Position numbers and translations under genes: made by a program
Shown here: piece by piece, positions 56,665-64,000 of the stretch
How the letters are laid out: each line of letters starts with the position of its first letter
Numbering within the stretch: position 1 is the stretch's first letter
The notes under the pieces: generated by a model
The model's database searches: none
What the model saw: only the letters and a program-made list of their open reading frames with translations
What the model was told of the DNA's origin: nothing
Assembly: GCA_017857395.1 (NCBI GenBank)
Contig: JAFMDF010000011.1
Location: 1 to 64,000, forward strand
Length of the DNA stretch: 64,000 nucleotides
Origin: Bacteroidota bacterium
GTDB taxonomy: Bacteria; Bacteroidota; Bacteroidia; Chitinophagales; Saprospiraceae
Reading direction: 5' to 3'

Positions 56665-56702
56665 TTTTCAATTCTCAATTTTCAAAATTCGTCATGCCTG
56701 AC

Positions 56703-56728
56703 CTCCAAGCGTCTTTAAGACCTTGGAG
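56703..56728. repeat. short hairpin between the MoaD-like and propeller genes
   Basis: CTCCAAG-C-GTC pairs with GAC-CTTGGAG around a TTTAA loop, with one bulged base. It lies 38 bp after the MoaD-like stop. It may attenuate read-through into the propeller gene. Confidence 0.4.
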
Positions 56729-56787
56729 CGTCTAAAAGAACAACTTATCATTTCCTCATTACTTATTTCCATACCTTTTCTTCTTCT

Positions 56788-57882
56788 ATGCCACAAAAAC
56801 TACTCGTTGGAACAACCAAAGGATTGGTTGTTTTTGAAAAAATGAATCAGCAATGGCAGGTTCAACAGACGCATTTCCTCGGAATGCCTGTTTCTATTAT
56901 TTATGTCAACGAATTAACCAACACTTGGTGGGCAGGAATTACGCATCATCATTGGGGGCAAAAATTACATTATTCGACGGATGAAGGGCAAACTTGGCTA
57001 TCTGTGCCCCCTCCTTCTTATCCATTAGCTGCACAAATGGCCTCTGGCAAACCAGCTACTTTAAAAAAAATATGGAGCATTCAACATGGCGGCAAAGATT
57101 ATCCAAATCGACTTTGGGTAGGCACAGAACCAGGAGGTTTATTTGTGAGTGAAGACAATGGGCAACATTTTGAATTAGTCAATGCCCTTTGGAATCATCC
57201 AAGTCGAATGAATCAATTAGAATGGTTTGGAACGGGACGAAGCGAGCCTTTCATTCATTCTATCGTGGTCAATCCAACTAATAATAATCAAGTATATATT
57301 GCCGTTAGTTGTGCAGGTATTTTCGAGACAACAGATAGTGGGAAGCATTGGCAACCTAGGAATAAAGGACTAATTGCCGCTTATTTACCTAATCCAAATG
57401 CAGAAATTGGGCATGATCCGCACCGACTTTTTGCTTGCGCTACGAATCCAGATGTATTATGGCAGCAAAATCATTGTGGTATTTTCAGAAGTATAGATGG
57501 TGCGAAAACATGGAAAGACATTAGTGATAAAAATGGGATCGCCAATTATGGATTTGCGTTAGCTATTGACCATCAAGATGATAAAAAAGCATGGGTGGTT
57601 CCTGCGGTTAGTGATGAGTTGAGAATAGCACCCAATCAAGCATTAAGTGTTTGTCGAACCGTAGATGGTGGGCAAACTTGGCAAACGTTAAATAATGGAT
57701 TACCACAAGAAAATTGTTTTGATATTGTTTTTAGGCATGCTTTAGCTATTCATAAAAATACATTAGCTTTTGGCACAACTACAGGTAATTTATATTTATC
57801 AGAAAATAATGGGGACGAATGGATTTGTTTAAGTCATCATTTAGCAAGAATTGATTATGTAAGTTTTACGCAACCGATTTAA
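56788..57882 (+). CDS. BNR/Asp-box beta-propeller protein
   Basis: 364 residues without signal peptide, so probably cytoplasmic, which is unusual for sialidase-like propellers. Six Asp-box motifs are visible: STDEGQTW, SEDNGQHF, TTDSGKHW, SIDGAKTW, TVDGGQTW and SENNGDEW. The opening PQKLLVGTTKGLVVFE and HHHWGQKLHYS identify a family I know as WD40/YVTN/BNR-like proteins of unknown role. The conserved internal His- and Trp-rich segments (LWNHPSRMNQLEWFGTG, IGHDPHRLFACAT) hint at a catalytic or metal pocket. It follows the MoaD-like gene by 123 bp, a pairing I believe recurs in other bacteria. Confidence 0.75.
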   Translation: MPQKLLVGTTKGLVVFEKMNQQWQVQQTHFLGMPVSIIYVNELTNTWWAGITHHHWGQKLHYSTDEGQTWLSVPPPSYPLAAQMASGKPATLKKIWSIQHGGKDYPNRLWVGTEPGGLFVSEDNGQHFELVNALWNHPSRMNQLEWFGTGRSEPFIHSIVVNPTNNNQVYIAVSCAGIFETTDSGKHWQPRNKGLIAAYLPNPNAEIGHDPHRLFACATNPDVLWQQNHCGIFRSIDGAKTWKDISDKNGIANYGFALAIDHQDDKKAWVVPAVSDELRIAPNQALSVCRTVDGGQTWQTLNNGLPQENCFDIVFRHALAIHKNTLAFGTTTGNLYLSENNGDEWICLSHHLARIDYVSFTQPI

Positions 57883-57925
57883 CTACGCCCACACATGTTT
57901 ATGGCGCTAGTAAAAAACTATAACT

Positions 57926-58321
57926 ATGAGAAAAACAACCACTTTATATCTACCCAAAAACGGCAAAGAAAAATGGACAAAAATCATGGAAGGTGGCACA
58001 ACTCATTATGCGGATGATGTCTTAGAGGGACAACCTATCGTCATGGCAACCGCCACTTTTGATGATGGATTTTGGGTAGCAGGAGGTGTTTACAAATCTG
58101 AAACACCCGAGGAATATAATATTAAATTTATGAATGTTTATACACCAGACGGCATTCAAATACCTTTTTTAATTGACCCTTCCGATCATGAGGATTTTAG
58201 AGATGAAAATTTTACTTTTTACCTAAATGACGAAGAAGTGGGCGATGAATATGTGGTAAAAATAAAGGAAAGAAAAGCCGAATGGGTATTTGGTGGAGTT
58301 TGGTTAGCTGAAAATTCTTAG
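57926..58321 (+). CDS. small soluble protein of unknown function
   Basis: 131 residues, no signal or membrane segment, predicted mostly beta strands with many acidic residues (DDVLEGQPIVMATATFDDGFWVAGG, LIDPSDHEDFRDENFTFYLNDEEVGDEY; each partly shown). I do not recognise a family. It begins 43 bp after the propeller gene in the same direction, so the two, perhaps with the MoaD-like gene, could form one operon. It ends six bases before a TTACTGGATAAC-type palindrome doublet. Confidence 0.65.
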   Translation: MRKTTTLYLPKNGKEKWTKIMEGGTTHYADDVLEGQPIVMATATFDDGFWVAGGVYKSETPEEYNIKFMNVYTPDGIQIPFLIDPSDHEDFRDENFTFYLNDEEVGDEYVVKIKERKAEWVFGGVWLAENS

Positions 58322-58326
58322 TTATT

Positions 58327-58410
58327 ATTACTGAATGGCTTTCCGCCATCCAGTAATTTCAACTTCGGTGAATATCTTGAATTTACTGGATAACTTCCGT
58401 TATCCAGTAA
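58327..58410. repeat. TTACTGGATAAC palindrome doublet (second), convergent junction
   Basis: The right unit 58383-58410 is TTACTGGATAAC-TTCC-GTTATCCAGTAA, 12-bp perfect arms. The left unit 58327-58357 is a diverged copy, ATTACTGAATGGC-N5-GCCATCCAGTAAT. The core ATGGC/GCCAT replaces ATAAC/GTTAT in both arms, so the stem is kept by compensatory change, with one A-C mismatch. It fills the gap before accC. Confidence 0.75.
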
Positions 58411-58412
58411 TA

Positions 58413-59756
58413 CTAATCATCCGTTAAATCAAAGTCTTTCAAAAAGCCCGTATGAAAATTACCTGCTTTAAAGTTTTCATCTTTCATCAAGCGTTGATGA
58501 AAAGGTACGGTCGTTTTTACACCCTCTACGATAAATTCATCCAAAGCCCTTGACATTTTCTTAATACATTCTTCTCGAGTCTGAGCTTTACATATCAATT
58601 TAGCAATCATTGAATCATAATATGGTGGAATCGAATAGCCTGCATATACGTGTGTATCTACTCGTACACCATGCCCTTTAGAACTATGGAAAGAAGTAAT
58701 TTTTCCTGGGCTTGGTCGGAAATTATTAAATGGATCTTCTGCATTAATTCGACATTCTATCGCATGCATAGTCGGGTAATAATTCTCGCCCTTCAGTTTT
58801 TCTCCAGCAGCTACTTTAATTTGCTCTTTAATTAAATCATGGTCAATTACCTCTTCCGTTACAGGGTGTTCTACTTGAATACGAGTATTCATTTCCATGA
58901 AATAATAATTGCGGTATTTATCTACTAGAAATTCAACCGTTCCTACGCCTTCATAATTGATGAATTTAGCAGCTTTAACTGCAGATTCTCCCATTTTTTC
59001 TCTTAATTCTGGAGTCATAAAAGGAGATGGACATTCTTCGACTAATTTTTGATGCCGTCTTTGAATGGAACAATCTCTCTCTGAAAGATGCGCTACATTT
59101 CCGTGTTGATCACCAATAATTTGGAATTCTATATGTCGAGGTTCTTCGATAAATTTCTCCAGATACATGCCTGCATTACCAAAAGAAGATTGCGCTTCAT
59201 TTGTAGCCATATTCCATGCGCCTTCAAACTCTTCTGGTTTCCATACTTCTCGCATCCCTTTTCCACCTCCACCAGCAGTTGCTTTTAAGATAACAGGATA
59301 ACCTACTTCTTCTGCTAACTTCAAACCATGTTCGATGTCTTTTAACAAACCGCCTGAACCCGGTACAACAGGCACACCTGCTTTAATCATGGTCTCTTTC
59401 GCTGTAATCTTATCTCCCATTTTCCGAATCATGGCAGGAGCTGGGCCAATAAATTTAATACCATATTCTGAACAAACTTCGGCAAAATCAGCATTTTCTG
59501 ATAAGAATCCATAGCCAGGATGTATAGCATCCGCATTGGTTATTTCTACCGCAGCCATAATTTTAGACACACTTAAATAAGAATCTTTAGAAGCTGGAGG
59601 TCCAATACAAACGGCCTCGTCCGCAAATCGTACATGCAAACTTTCTCGATCAGCCGTAGAATAAACAGCTACGGTCTTTATCCCCATTTCTTTACAAGTT
59701 CGAATAATACGAAGGGCGATTTCTCCTCTATTAGCAATGAGAATTTTTTTGAACAT
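58413..59756 (-). CDS. accC: acetyl-CoA carboxylase, biotin carboxylase subunit
   Basis: ATP-dependent carboxylation of the biotin carried on AccB, the first step of fatty-acid synthesis. The 447 residues have the normal length. The N-terminal [24 protein letters not shown], the ATP-grasp glycine loop ([13 protein letters not shown]), [17 protein letters not shown] and the catalytic-site region [18 protein letters not shown] are all present. It follows accB on the same strand with a 99 bp gap, the standard accBC arrangement, here preceded by efp. Its 3' end faces the palindrome doublet. Confidence 0.97.
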   Translation of the reverse strand: MFKKILIANRGEIALRIIRTCKEMGIKTVAVYSTADRESLHVRFADEAVCIGPPASKDSYLSVSKIMAAVEITNADAIHPGYGFLSENADFAEVCSEYGIKFIGPAPAMIRKMGDKITAKETMIKAGVPVVPGSGGLLKDIEHGLKLAEEVGYPVILKATAGGGGKGMREVWKPEEFEGAWNMATNEAQSSFGNAGMYLEKFIEEPRHIEFQIIGDQHGNVAHLSERDCSIQRRHQKLVEECPSPFMTPELREKMGESAVKAAKFINYEGVGTVEFLVDKYRNYYFMEMNTRIQVEHPVTEEVIDHDLIKEQIKVAAGEKLKGENYYPTMHAIECRINAEDPFNNFRPSPGKITSFHSSKGHGVRVDTHVYAGYSIPPYYDSMIAKLICKAQTREECIKKMSRALDEFIVEGVKTTVPFHQRLMKDENFKAGNFHTGFLKDFDLTDD

Positions 59757-59855
59757 AAATTTTGTTTTGTTTAAAGTTCTCTATTAATTAATGCCATATT
59801 ACCATGATGACGTATCAATATGCTCATCATTAAGCATTCATTTCACCCCTAATAA

Positions 59856-60362
59856 TTAGCCATTAGGGTCAACTAAAAACAAAGGTTGATCATATTCTAC
59901 AGGAGAGGAATCTTCTAGTAAGACTTTCACTACCTTTCCACTTATTTCAGATTCAATTTCATTGAATAATTTCATAGCTTCTACAATACAGACAACGCTT
60001 CCTACCTCAATCGTGTCTCCTACTTTAATATAAGCTGGTTTTTCTGGAGAAGAAGAACGATAGAAAGTACCAACAATTGGAGATTTTACCTCAACGTAAT
60101 TATTAGTCTCCGCTGGCACTGTTGCAGCAGGAGTAACAACTGCAGGAGTTTCCGCCGCAGGAGCAGGTGGTGCGGAAGGGGCATAAGCAGGCGACATAGC
60201 TGCTGGCACAGAAATTACTTGCTGTGTAGCAGGGGCTGCTTTCATTTTATGATATTCGTCGGTACGAATAGTCATTTCAAATTCACCATCTTTCAATTTA
60301 AATTCAGAAAGATTAGTTTTATTAATCAATTTAATAAGGTCTTGTATTTCTTTAAAATTCAT
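59856..60362 (-). CDS. accB: biotin carboxyl carrier protein of acetyl-CoA carboxylase
   Basis: 168 residues. The N-terminal region (MNFKEIQDLIKLINKTNLSEF) is the family's start. A proline/alanine-rich linker follows (residues about 42-85). The biotinyl domain has PIVGTFYRSSSPEKPAYIKVGD and VEAMKLFNEIE, with biotinylated K131. It forms an operon with accC downstream. The gap to efp upstream is 166 bp and holds TATGTTTG on the minus strand at 60493-60500, which fits the -7 consensus but lacks a -33 partner. Confidence 0.96.
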   Translation of the reverse strand: MNFKEIQDLIKLINKTNLSEFKLKDGEFEMTIRTDEYHKMKAAPATQQVISVPAAMSPAYAPSAPPAPAAETPAVVTPAATVPAETNNYVEVKSPIVGTFYRSSSPEKPAYIKVGDTIEVGSVVCIVEAMKLFNEIESEISGKVVKVLLEDSSPVEYDQPLFLVDPNG

Positions 60363-60528
60363 TTTTTGTATTATTGGTGTATATAACGGGTGTTGGTGTC
60401 TAAATCAAAAAAAGTGCAATATAAGAATTGAGGTCGGATAATTATAAAAAAATTAATCCTTTAATTAATTATACAATTGTCTTGTTGGACAACAAACATA
60501 GCATTTTAGCACACCTTATCGAAATAAA

Positions 60529-61095
60529 TTAGGATTTGACTCGCTCTATATAGGAGCCTGTTTTAGTATCCACTTTTATCATATCTCCTTCATTGATAAA
60601 AAGTGGCACTCTTACCTCCGCCCCTGTTTCAGTGGTTGCAGGCTTAGTAGCATTCGTAGCAGTATTCCCTTGAACACCCGGTTCTGTATAAGTAATTTTC
60701 AAATTAATGTATTGGGGCAAATCAATGGTTAAAGGCGTTTCTCTAGCAGCATCAAATAAGATTTCAATTTCAGCTCCTTCTTTGATAAATTTAGGTTGAT
60801 CAATCATTTTTTCTTCTAACGCCACTTGTTCATAAGTTTCATTATCCATAAAATGAAAAGCATAATCATCTTTATACAAGTATTGAAACTTTCGACGCTC
60901 CACCCTTACTACTGAAATTTTATGTCCAGCAGGAAAAGTATGATCCACTACTTTTCCAGTGGCAAAACTCTTCAATTTAGTTCGTACAAAAGCATTACCT
61001 TTTCCAGGTTTAACATGTTGGAAAGAAACAATAGAATACACATCTTTATTAAAATCAATGCATAAGCCATTTTTAATATCCGAAGTATTTGCCAT
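60529..61095 (-). CDS. efp: translation elongation factor P
   Basis: Binds between the P and E sites to rescue ribosomes stalled on polyproline. 188 residues in three beta domains. The tip loop reads HVKPGKGNAFVR with Lys32 at the position modified in other EF-Ps. The VERRKFQYLYKDDYAFHFMDNETYEQ segment (partly shown) and the C-terminal GDMIKVDTKTGSYIERVKS are typical. The gene order efp-accB-accC is common in bacteria. No modification enzymes for the lysine are nearby. Confidence 0.96.
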   Translation of the reverse strand: MANTSDIKNGLCIDFNKDVYSIVSFQHVKPGKGNAFVRTKLKSFATGKVVDHTFPAGHKISVVRVERRKFQYLYKDDYAFHFMDNETYEQVALEEKMIDQPKFIKEGAEIEILFDAARETPLTIDLPQYINLKITYTEPGVQGNTATNATKPATTETGAEVRVPLFINEGDMIKVDTKTGSYIERVKS

Positions 61096-61305
61096 AATAT
61101 ACAGGTCAATTTTAAAAATAAGTAATTCATCCCAAAATATGGGAGATTAAATTTCATCTATTATCTATCAGATAAAGATGTGCTAAAGAAGAATGAGTTG
61201 TCAAAAAAAATCTAACAAACTGACAATCAAATAGTTACAATTCAGTATAAAAATCTAAAAATCAATATTTAGCTATGCCTTGTGCCAAATCAGTTTGCAA
61301 AGATA

Positions 61306-61809
61306 TTAAAATCCATACAAAACACCAGCAGTAATAGTCGATTGGTCAATTCCGCCAATAGTTACTTTAAACTCACCAAAATAACTTAGACTAGTTAAAG
61401 TCTCAATTTGTGTGCCCAAACCTAGGTTTAGTCCGACCGATATACCATCTTCTCTTGCTCTAATGCCAGTAGTCGACCCATCAATTTTAACATTAAAAAT
61501 ATTAATTCCAGCCACAGGATAAACATTAATCTCATCTCCAATAGCAATTAATTGATATCTACCATCTAGGTCAATGGAAAAATAACTAAAAGAAACATCA
61601 TTTAAGGCTTTGTCTTTAAAAAAGAAATTAACCCCTGGTGCTGCTAGAAATTTGTCATTAATTTCGTAAGTACCTCGTAGGTTTAGCCCTAATTTGGAAA
61701 TACCTGTACCAAAGGTCAATCCCCCACCCAATTGTATCTGTGCATTGGTAGTAGATAAACAAAAGAAGGTGCAGCATGATAAACAAAAATAAAGTAGTAA
61801 TTGCTTCAT
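61306..61809 (-). CDS. small outer membrane beta-barrel protein
   Basis: 167 residues with a signal peptide (MKQLLLYFCLSCCTFFCLSTTNAQ). Alternating hydrophobic strands (IQLGGGLTFGTGISKLGLNLRGTYEI, FFFKDKALNDVSFSYFSIDLDGRYQLI, TVGVLYGF-type end: ITAGVLYGF) fit an eight-stranded OmpA/OmpW-like barrel. The C-terminal Phe is the usual barrel end. No ligand or partner is evident. It is a single gene, 210 bp downstream of efp's start region on the same strand. Confidence 0.75.
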   Translation of the reverse strand: MKQLLLYFCLSCCTFFCLSTTNAQIQLGGGLTFGTGISKLGLNLRGTYEINDKFLAAPGVNFFFKDKALNDVSFSYFSIDLDGRYQLIAIGDEINVYPVAGINIFNVKIDGSTTGIRAREDGISVGLNLGLGTQIETLTSLSYFGEFKVTIGGIDQSTITAGVLYGF

Positions 61810-62193
61810 ATCGTTTAGTAATTTATTTTAATTCTTTGGCAATTTTGCATTTTATTGAATGGTTGACTTACCTCAACCTATACCTATCTAGAAATCAATA
61901 TCTTTCGTTGATGGAAGTCAACAATACAGTTTGATTTGACAAAATTGTCAAAGAATCTTTATTCATAAAAATGCAATTTACATATTTTTTAAAAAATGTA
62001 AGGAAATTTACAGTTTATTAAGCATCGAATTTGCTAATCCAAACGTAATATATAGAAAGCGGCATAATAAGGTCGCTCAAAGTACGTTTCTAAAGGCAAT
62101 TGTCTTGATTATCAAACATATAGTATTTTTTTCATTTGACTATATCTTGTTAAAACCGTATCTTTGGACAATAAAATTGATTGCACAAAACTC
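61810..62193. other. intergenic region upstream of the orphan gene
   Basis: About 384 bp without a gene. A perfect palindrome TTGACAAAATTGTCAA lies at 61937-61952 and could be an operator. Nothing else was recognised. Confidence 0.45.
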
Positions 62194-62859
62194 ATGTTAA
62201 AACAGAACTATTTACAGCTTATAAAAGAGCTGACAACAACACTTGATTCTTTCGATTACACTTTGCTTACACCAGGCATTACTAGCCAATTTTTGCCTGT
62301 CATTAAACTAGCTATTCGTTCTAAAGAAAGAGAAATTTTCCAGCAGCAACTAGCCGAAAAATTAGATTTTCAAGTTATCCAAAGTAAGTTAGATACCACC
62401 ATTCTTACAGCTAATTTAGCCGAAGATGAATTCATTACAATAGAATTATATCACTTCTTCCATGAAGACCGTTTGACTTATTTGGATATAGAAGAAGTAT
62501 TAGCCAATAGAAAACAGTCTGAAAAAGGCTTGTTCATTCCTAAATTAGAACATCTTTTGGAATTCAGTGTTTTGAATAGTTTCTTTCATGAGGAAGGTCT
62601 AAGCGATCATATTATCAAACGCTTTGAGGATTTGCATATCTTTTTGCAGGAAGGCTTATTGGATTATTTTAATACGAAATACGATACTTATTTTAATAGT
62701 CTTTATGACTTATCAGATTATAAGGAAATGATAGATAATCACTTCCACAAACAGTTAAAACAGTTTCCAGTCAATAAGTTTTCTAATCGAGTAAAATTAG
62801 GTTGGGTCAATATGAAGCTTTTATTAAAGCGTTCTGCTGTTTTTTCTTATTTCTTTTAA
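62194..62859 (+). CDS. orphan protein, possibly nucleotidyltransferase-like
   Basis: 221 residues from the ATG at 62194 (MLKQNYLQLIKEL); an in-frame TTG at 62164 would add ten. No signal or membrane segment. It is rich in helix-forming, acidic and aromatic residues (LAEDEFITIELYHFFHEDRLTYLDIEEVL). The LVFE-free pattern of an internal strand ending in FITIELYHFF, then a later KLEHLLEFSVLNSFFHEEG, faintly recalls the N-terminal domain of thymidylate kinase-like polysaccharide proteins, here without the kinase half. That link is weak. I cannot assign a function. The gene converges on the cytochrome peroxidase across a hairpin. Confidence 0.6.
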   Translation: MLKQNYLQLIKELTTTLDSFDYTLLTPGITSQFLPVIKLAIRSKEREIFQQQLAEKLDFQVIQSKLDTTILTANLAEDEFITIELYHFFHEDRLTYLDIEEVLANRKQSEKGLFIPKLEHLLEFSVLNSFFHEEGLSDHIIKRFEDLHIFLQEGLLDYFNTKYDTYFNSLYDLSDYKEMIDNHFHKQLKQFPVNKFSNRVKLGWVNMKLLLKRSAVFSYFF

Positions 62860-62863
62860 AAAT

Positions 62864-62925
62864 CAGTTATCAGTTGTCGGTTATCCGTTCTAAGTTTTAC
62901 CCGACAACTGACAACCGACGACTGT
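62864..62925. terminator. word-repeat hairpin at a convergent junction
   Basis: The left arm CAGTTATCAGTTGTCGG... and right arm ...CCGACAACTGACAACCGAC pair imperfectly over about 24 nt. Both are built of GTTGTC/GTTATC words. It fills the gap between the orphan gene and the peroxidase gene. Confidence 0.55.
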
Positions 62926-62927
62926 TC

Positions 62928-64000
62928 TTACCTAATATTCCCACCTACTGGTAATCCGCTTGGCACACTTGCAGGAATCTGCTGATCAAAACTTTCATCA
63001 TTTAAAGCTTGTAAAAAAGCAGCAATTGCTTGTACGTCATTATTATTCAAACGCAAATTACGAGCATCTTGGTCAATTTGATTTCTAGGTACATTGGGAT
63101 TAATATTTAAATTACCAGGACCGCCACCGCCATTTCCTTGAATTCTTCTATAAAAATTAAGGACGTCTGTTAAATCTCCAGCCACCCCATTATGAAAATA
63201 AGGCCCTGTTGTATTCAAATTCCTTAAACTCGGTGTTCTAAATTCATATCTATTATTGGCACCAACGTCCGAAAAACCCAGTAATGGATTATCTGGTACG
63301 CCCAAAGTGTGCAAATCATAATCTGAAAACATCGACCCACTATGGCAATCCGTACAACCTACCGCATCAAATCTATTTAAACCTTGAATTTGTTGGGGAT
63401 TTAAAGCATTTTCATCTCCTCTTGCATAACGGTCAAAAGGGCTATTATTGGCAACTATGCTTCTTTCAAAAGCAGCAATTGCTTGACCGATATTAATCGA
63501 ATTGACTGCATTATTACCACCAAAAATCTGTTGAAACTGATTCCTATAAGCAGCAATTGCATTGATTCTAGCAACAATGACTTCCAACGTCTCGTCTTCA
63601 TCAAAAGCATGCCCTCGCATTTCTTCAAAAGAATGTAATGGTAATAAAGCTTGTTCTTCTAAACCATTCGCTCGATTATCCCAAAACATAGGCGCTTGGT
63701 TGGGGTTCACATTTCCTTGCTCATCAATCCCATTAAAAGCCGTATTAACAATAGTTGGAGAATTTCTTTGCACTAACCCAATGTCATCATTTACGCCATC
63801 TCGTCTCGCAGGGCCTAAACCTATCCCACCTACACCAATCGGTAATGCTCGCCCATCTGCATACCCAAAATCTGGGTGATGGCAAGTAGCGCAAGACACA
63901 TCCTGCTCTCCTGAAAGTACTGGGTCCCAAAATAATAAACGACCTAATTCTACTTTTGCAGCCGTCAACGCATTATCAGCGGGTGAAACGACATTCAAAG
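62928..64000 (-). CDS. di-haem cytochrome c peroxidase (MauG/CcpA family), 5' end outside window
   Basis: The reading frame is open to the right edge, so the N-terminus, probably with a signal peptide, is missing; 357 codons are visible. Two CxxCH haem c sites are present: CATCH in DVSCATCHHPDFGYADG and CTDCH in GCTDCHSGSMFSDYDLH. The sequence GRLLFWDPVLSG before the first and TPSLRNLNTTGPYFHNG after the second are characteristic. The enzyme reduces hydrogen peroxide in the periplasm or, in MauG-like members, oxidises a protein or other substrate. The two roles cannot be separated here. Confidence 0.9.
   Translation of the reverse strand, partial: LNVVSPADNALTAAKVELGRLLFWDPVLSGEQDVSCATCHHPDFGYADGRALPIGVGGIGLGPARRDGVNDDIGLVQRNSPTIVNTAFNGIDEQGNVNPNQAPMFWDNRANGLEEQALLPLHSFEEMRGHAFDEDETLEVIVARINAIAAYRNQFQQIFGGNNAVNSINIGQAIAAFERSIVANNSPFDRYARGDENALNPQQIQGLNRFDAVGCTDCHSGSMFSDYDLHTLGVPDNPLLGFSDVGANNRYEFRTPSLRNLNTTGPYFHNGVAGDLTDVLNFYRRIQGNGGGGPGNLNINPNVPRNQIDQDARNLRLNNNDVQAIAAFLQALNDESFDQQIPASVPSGLPVGGNIR

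Overview
The window is chromosomal DNA of an AT-rich member of the Bacteroidota. The signs are a SusC/SusD pair, other TonB-dependent receptors, the type 9 secretion translocon SprA, a secreted protein with a T9SS type B (gliding-associated) C-terminal domain, many lipoproteins, no Shine-Dalgarno-like sites, and at least one TTTG-N21-TAnnTTTG promoter. The tandem ASPIC/UnbV FG-GAP lipoproteins and the gene content suggest a Saprospiria-like lineage; that class assignment is an inference.

Layout. 1-4.6 kb: a GH16 beta-glucanase lipoprotein, an arylsulfotransferase-like lipoprotein gene broken by a ~165 bp inverted-repeat insertion, and a T9SS cargo protein. 4.8-19.4 kb: a minus-strand nutrient-uptake block with SusC, SusD, two giant FG-GAP/ASPIC-UnbV lipoproteins, a small plug-like lipoprotein between them, and an AraC regulator upstream. 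19.6-24.6 kb: a TonB receptor/DUF4249 pair, the remnant of an STN-type TonB receptor, and a second free-standing plug-domain lipoprotein. 25-39 kb: core genes ruvA-sprA, hemJ, a TPR protein and gyrA. 39-49 kb: a polyprenyl synthetase, a hybrid two-component protein whose kinase core looks dead, a GIN-domain protein, a tricorn-like protease and an NADPH:quinone reductase-type enzyme. 49-58 kb: mostly small metabolic genes (DUF2461, amino-acid racemase, pyrophosphatase, SDR, aldo/keto reductase, XdhC, a MoaD-like protein, a BNR propeller) and several unknown proteins. 58-64 kb: accC-accB-efp, a small barrel protein, an orphan protein, and a di-haem cytochrome c peroxidase cut by the window end. 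No rRNA, tRNA, CRISPR array or transposase gene was seen.

The most unusual layer is intergenic. Nearly every convergent gene junction, and many others, carries a long, often perfect hairpin. Several belong to recognisable families: TTACTGGATAAC palindrome doublets with compensatory changes; CCGTAGCTT...GGCAT hairpins; GTTGCGGGTT/GTTGCGAGTT word arrays; and ATCCGTGGCA words. Together with the insertion in the sulfotransferase gene, they suggest a genome populated by small non-autonomous palindromic elements, some probably serving as terminators. Other points of interest are the two plug-only lipoproteins, the hybrid kinase with Phe at the expected phospho-His position, and a MoaD-like double-glycine protein grouped with a six-Asp-box propeller.
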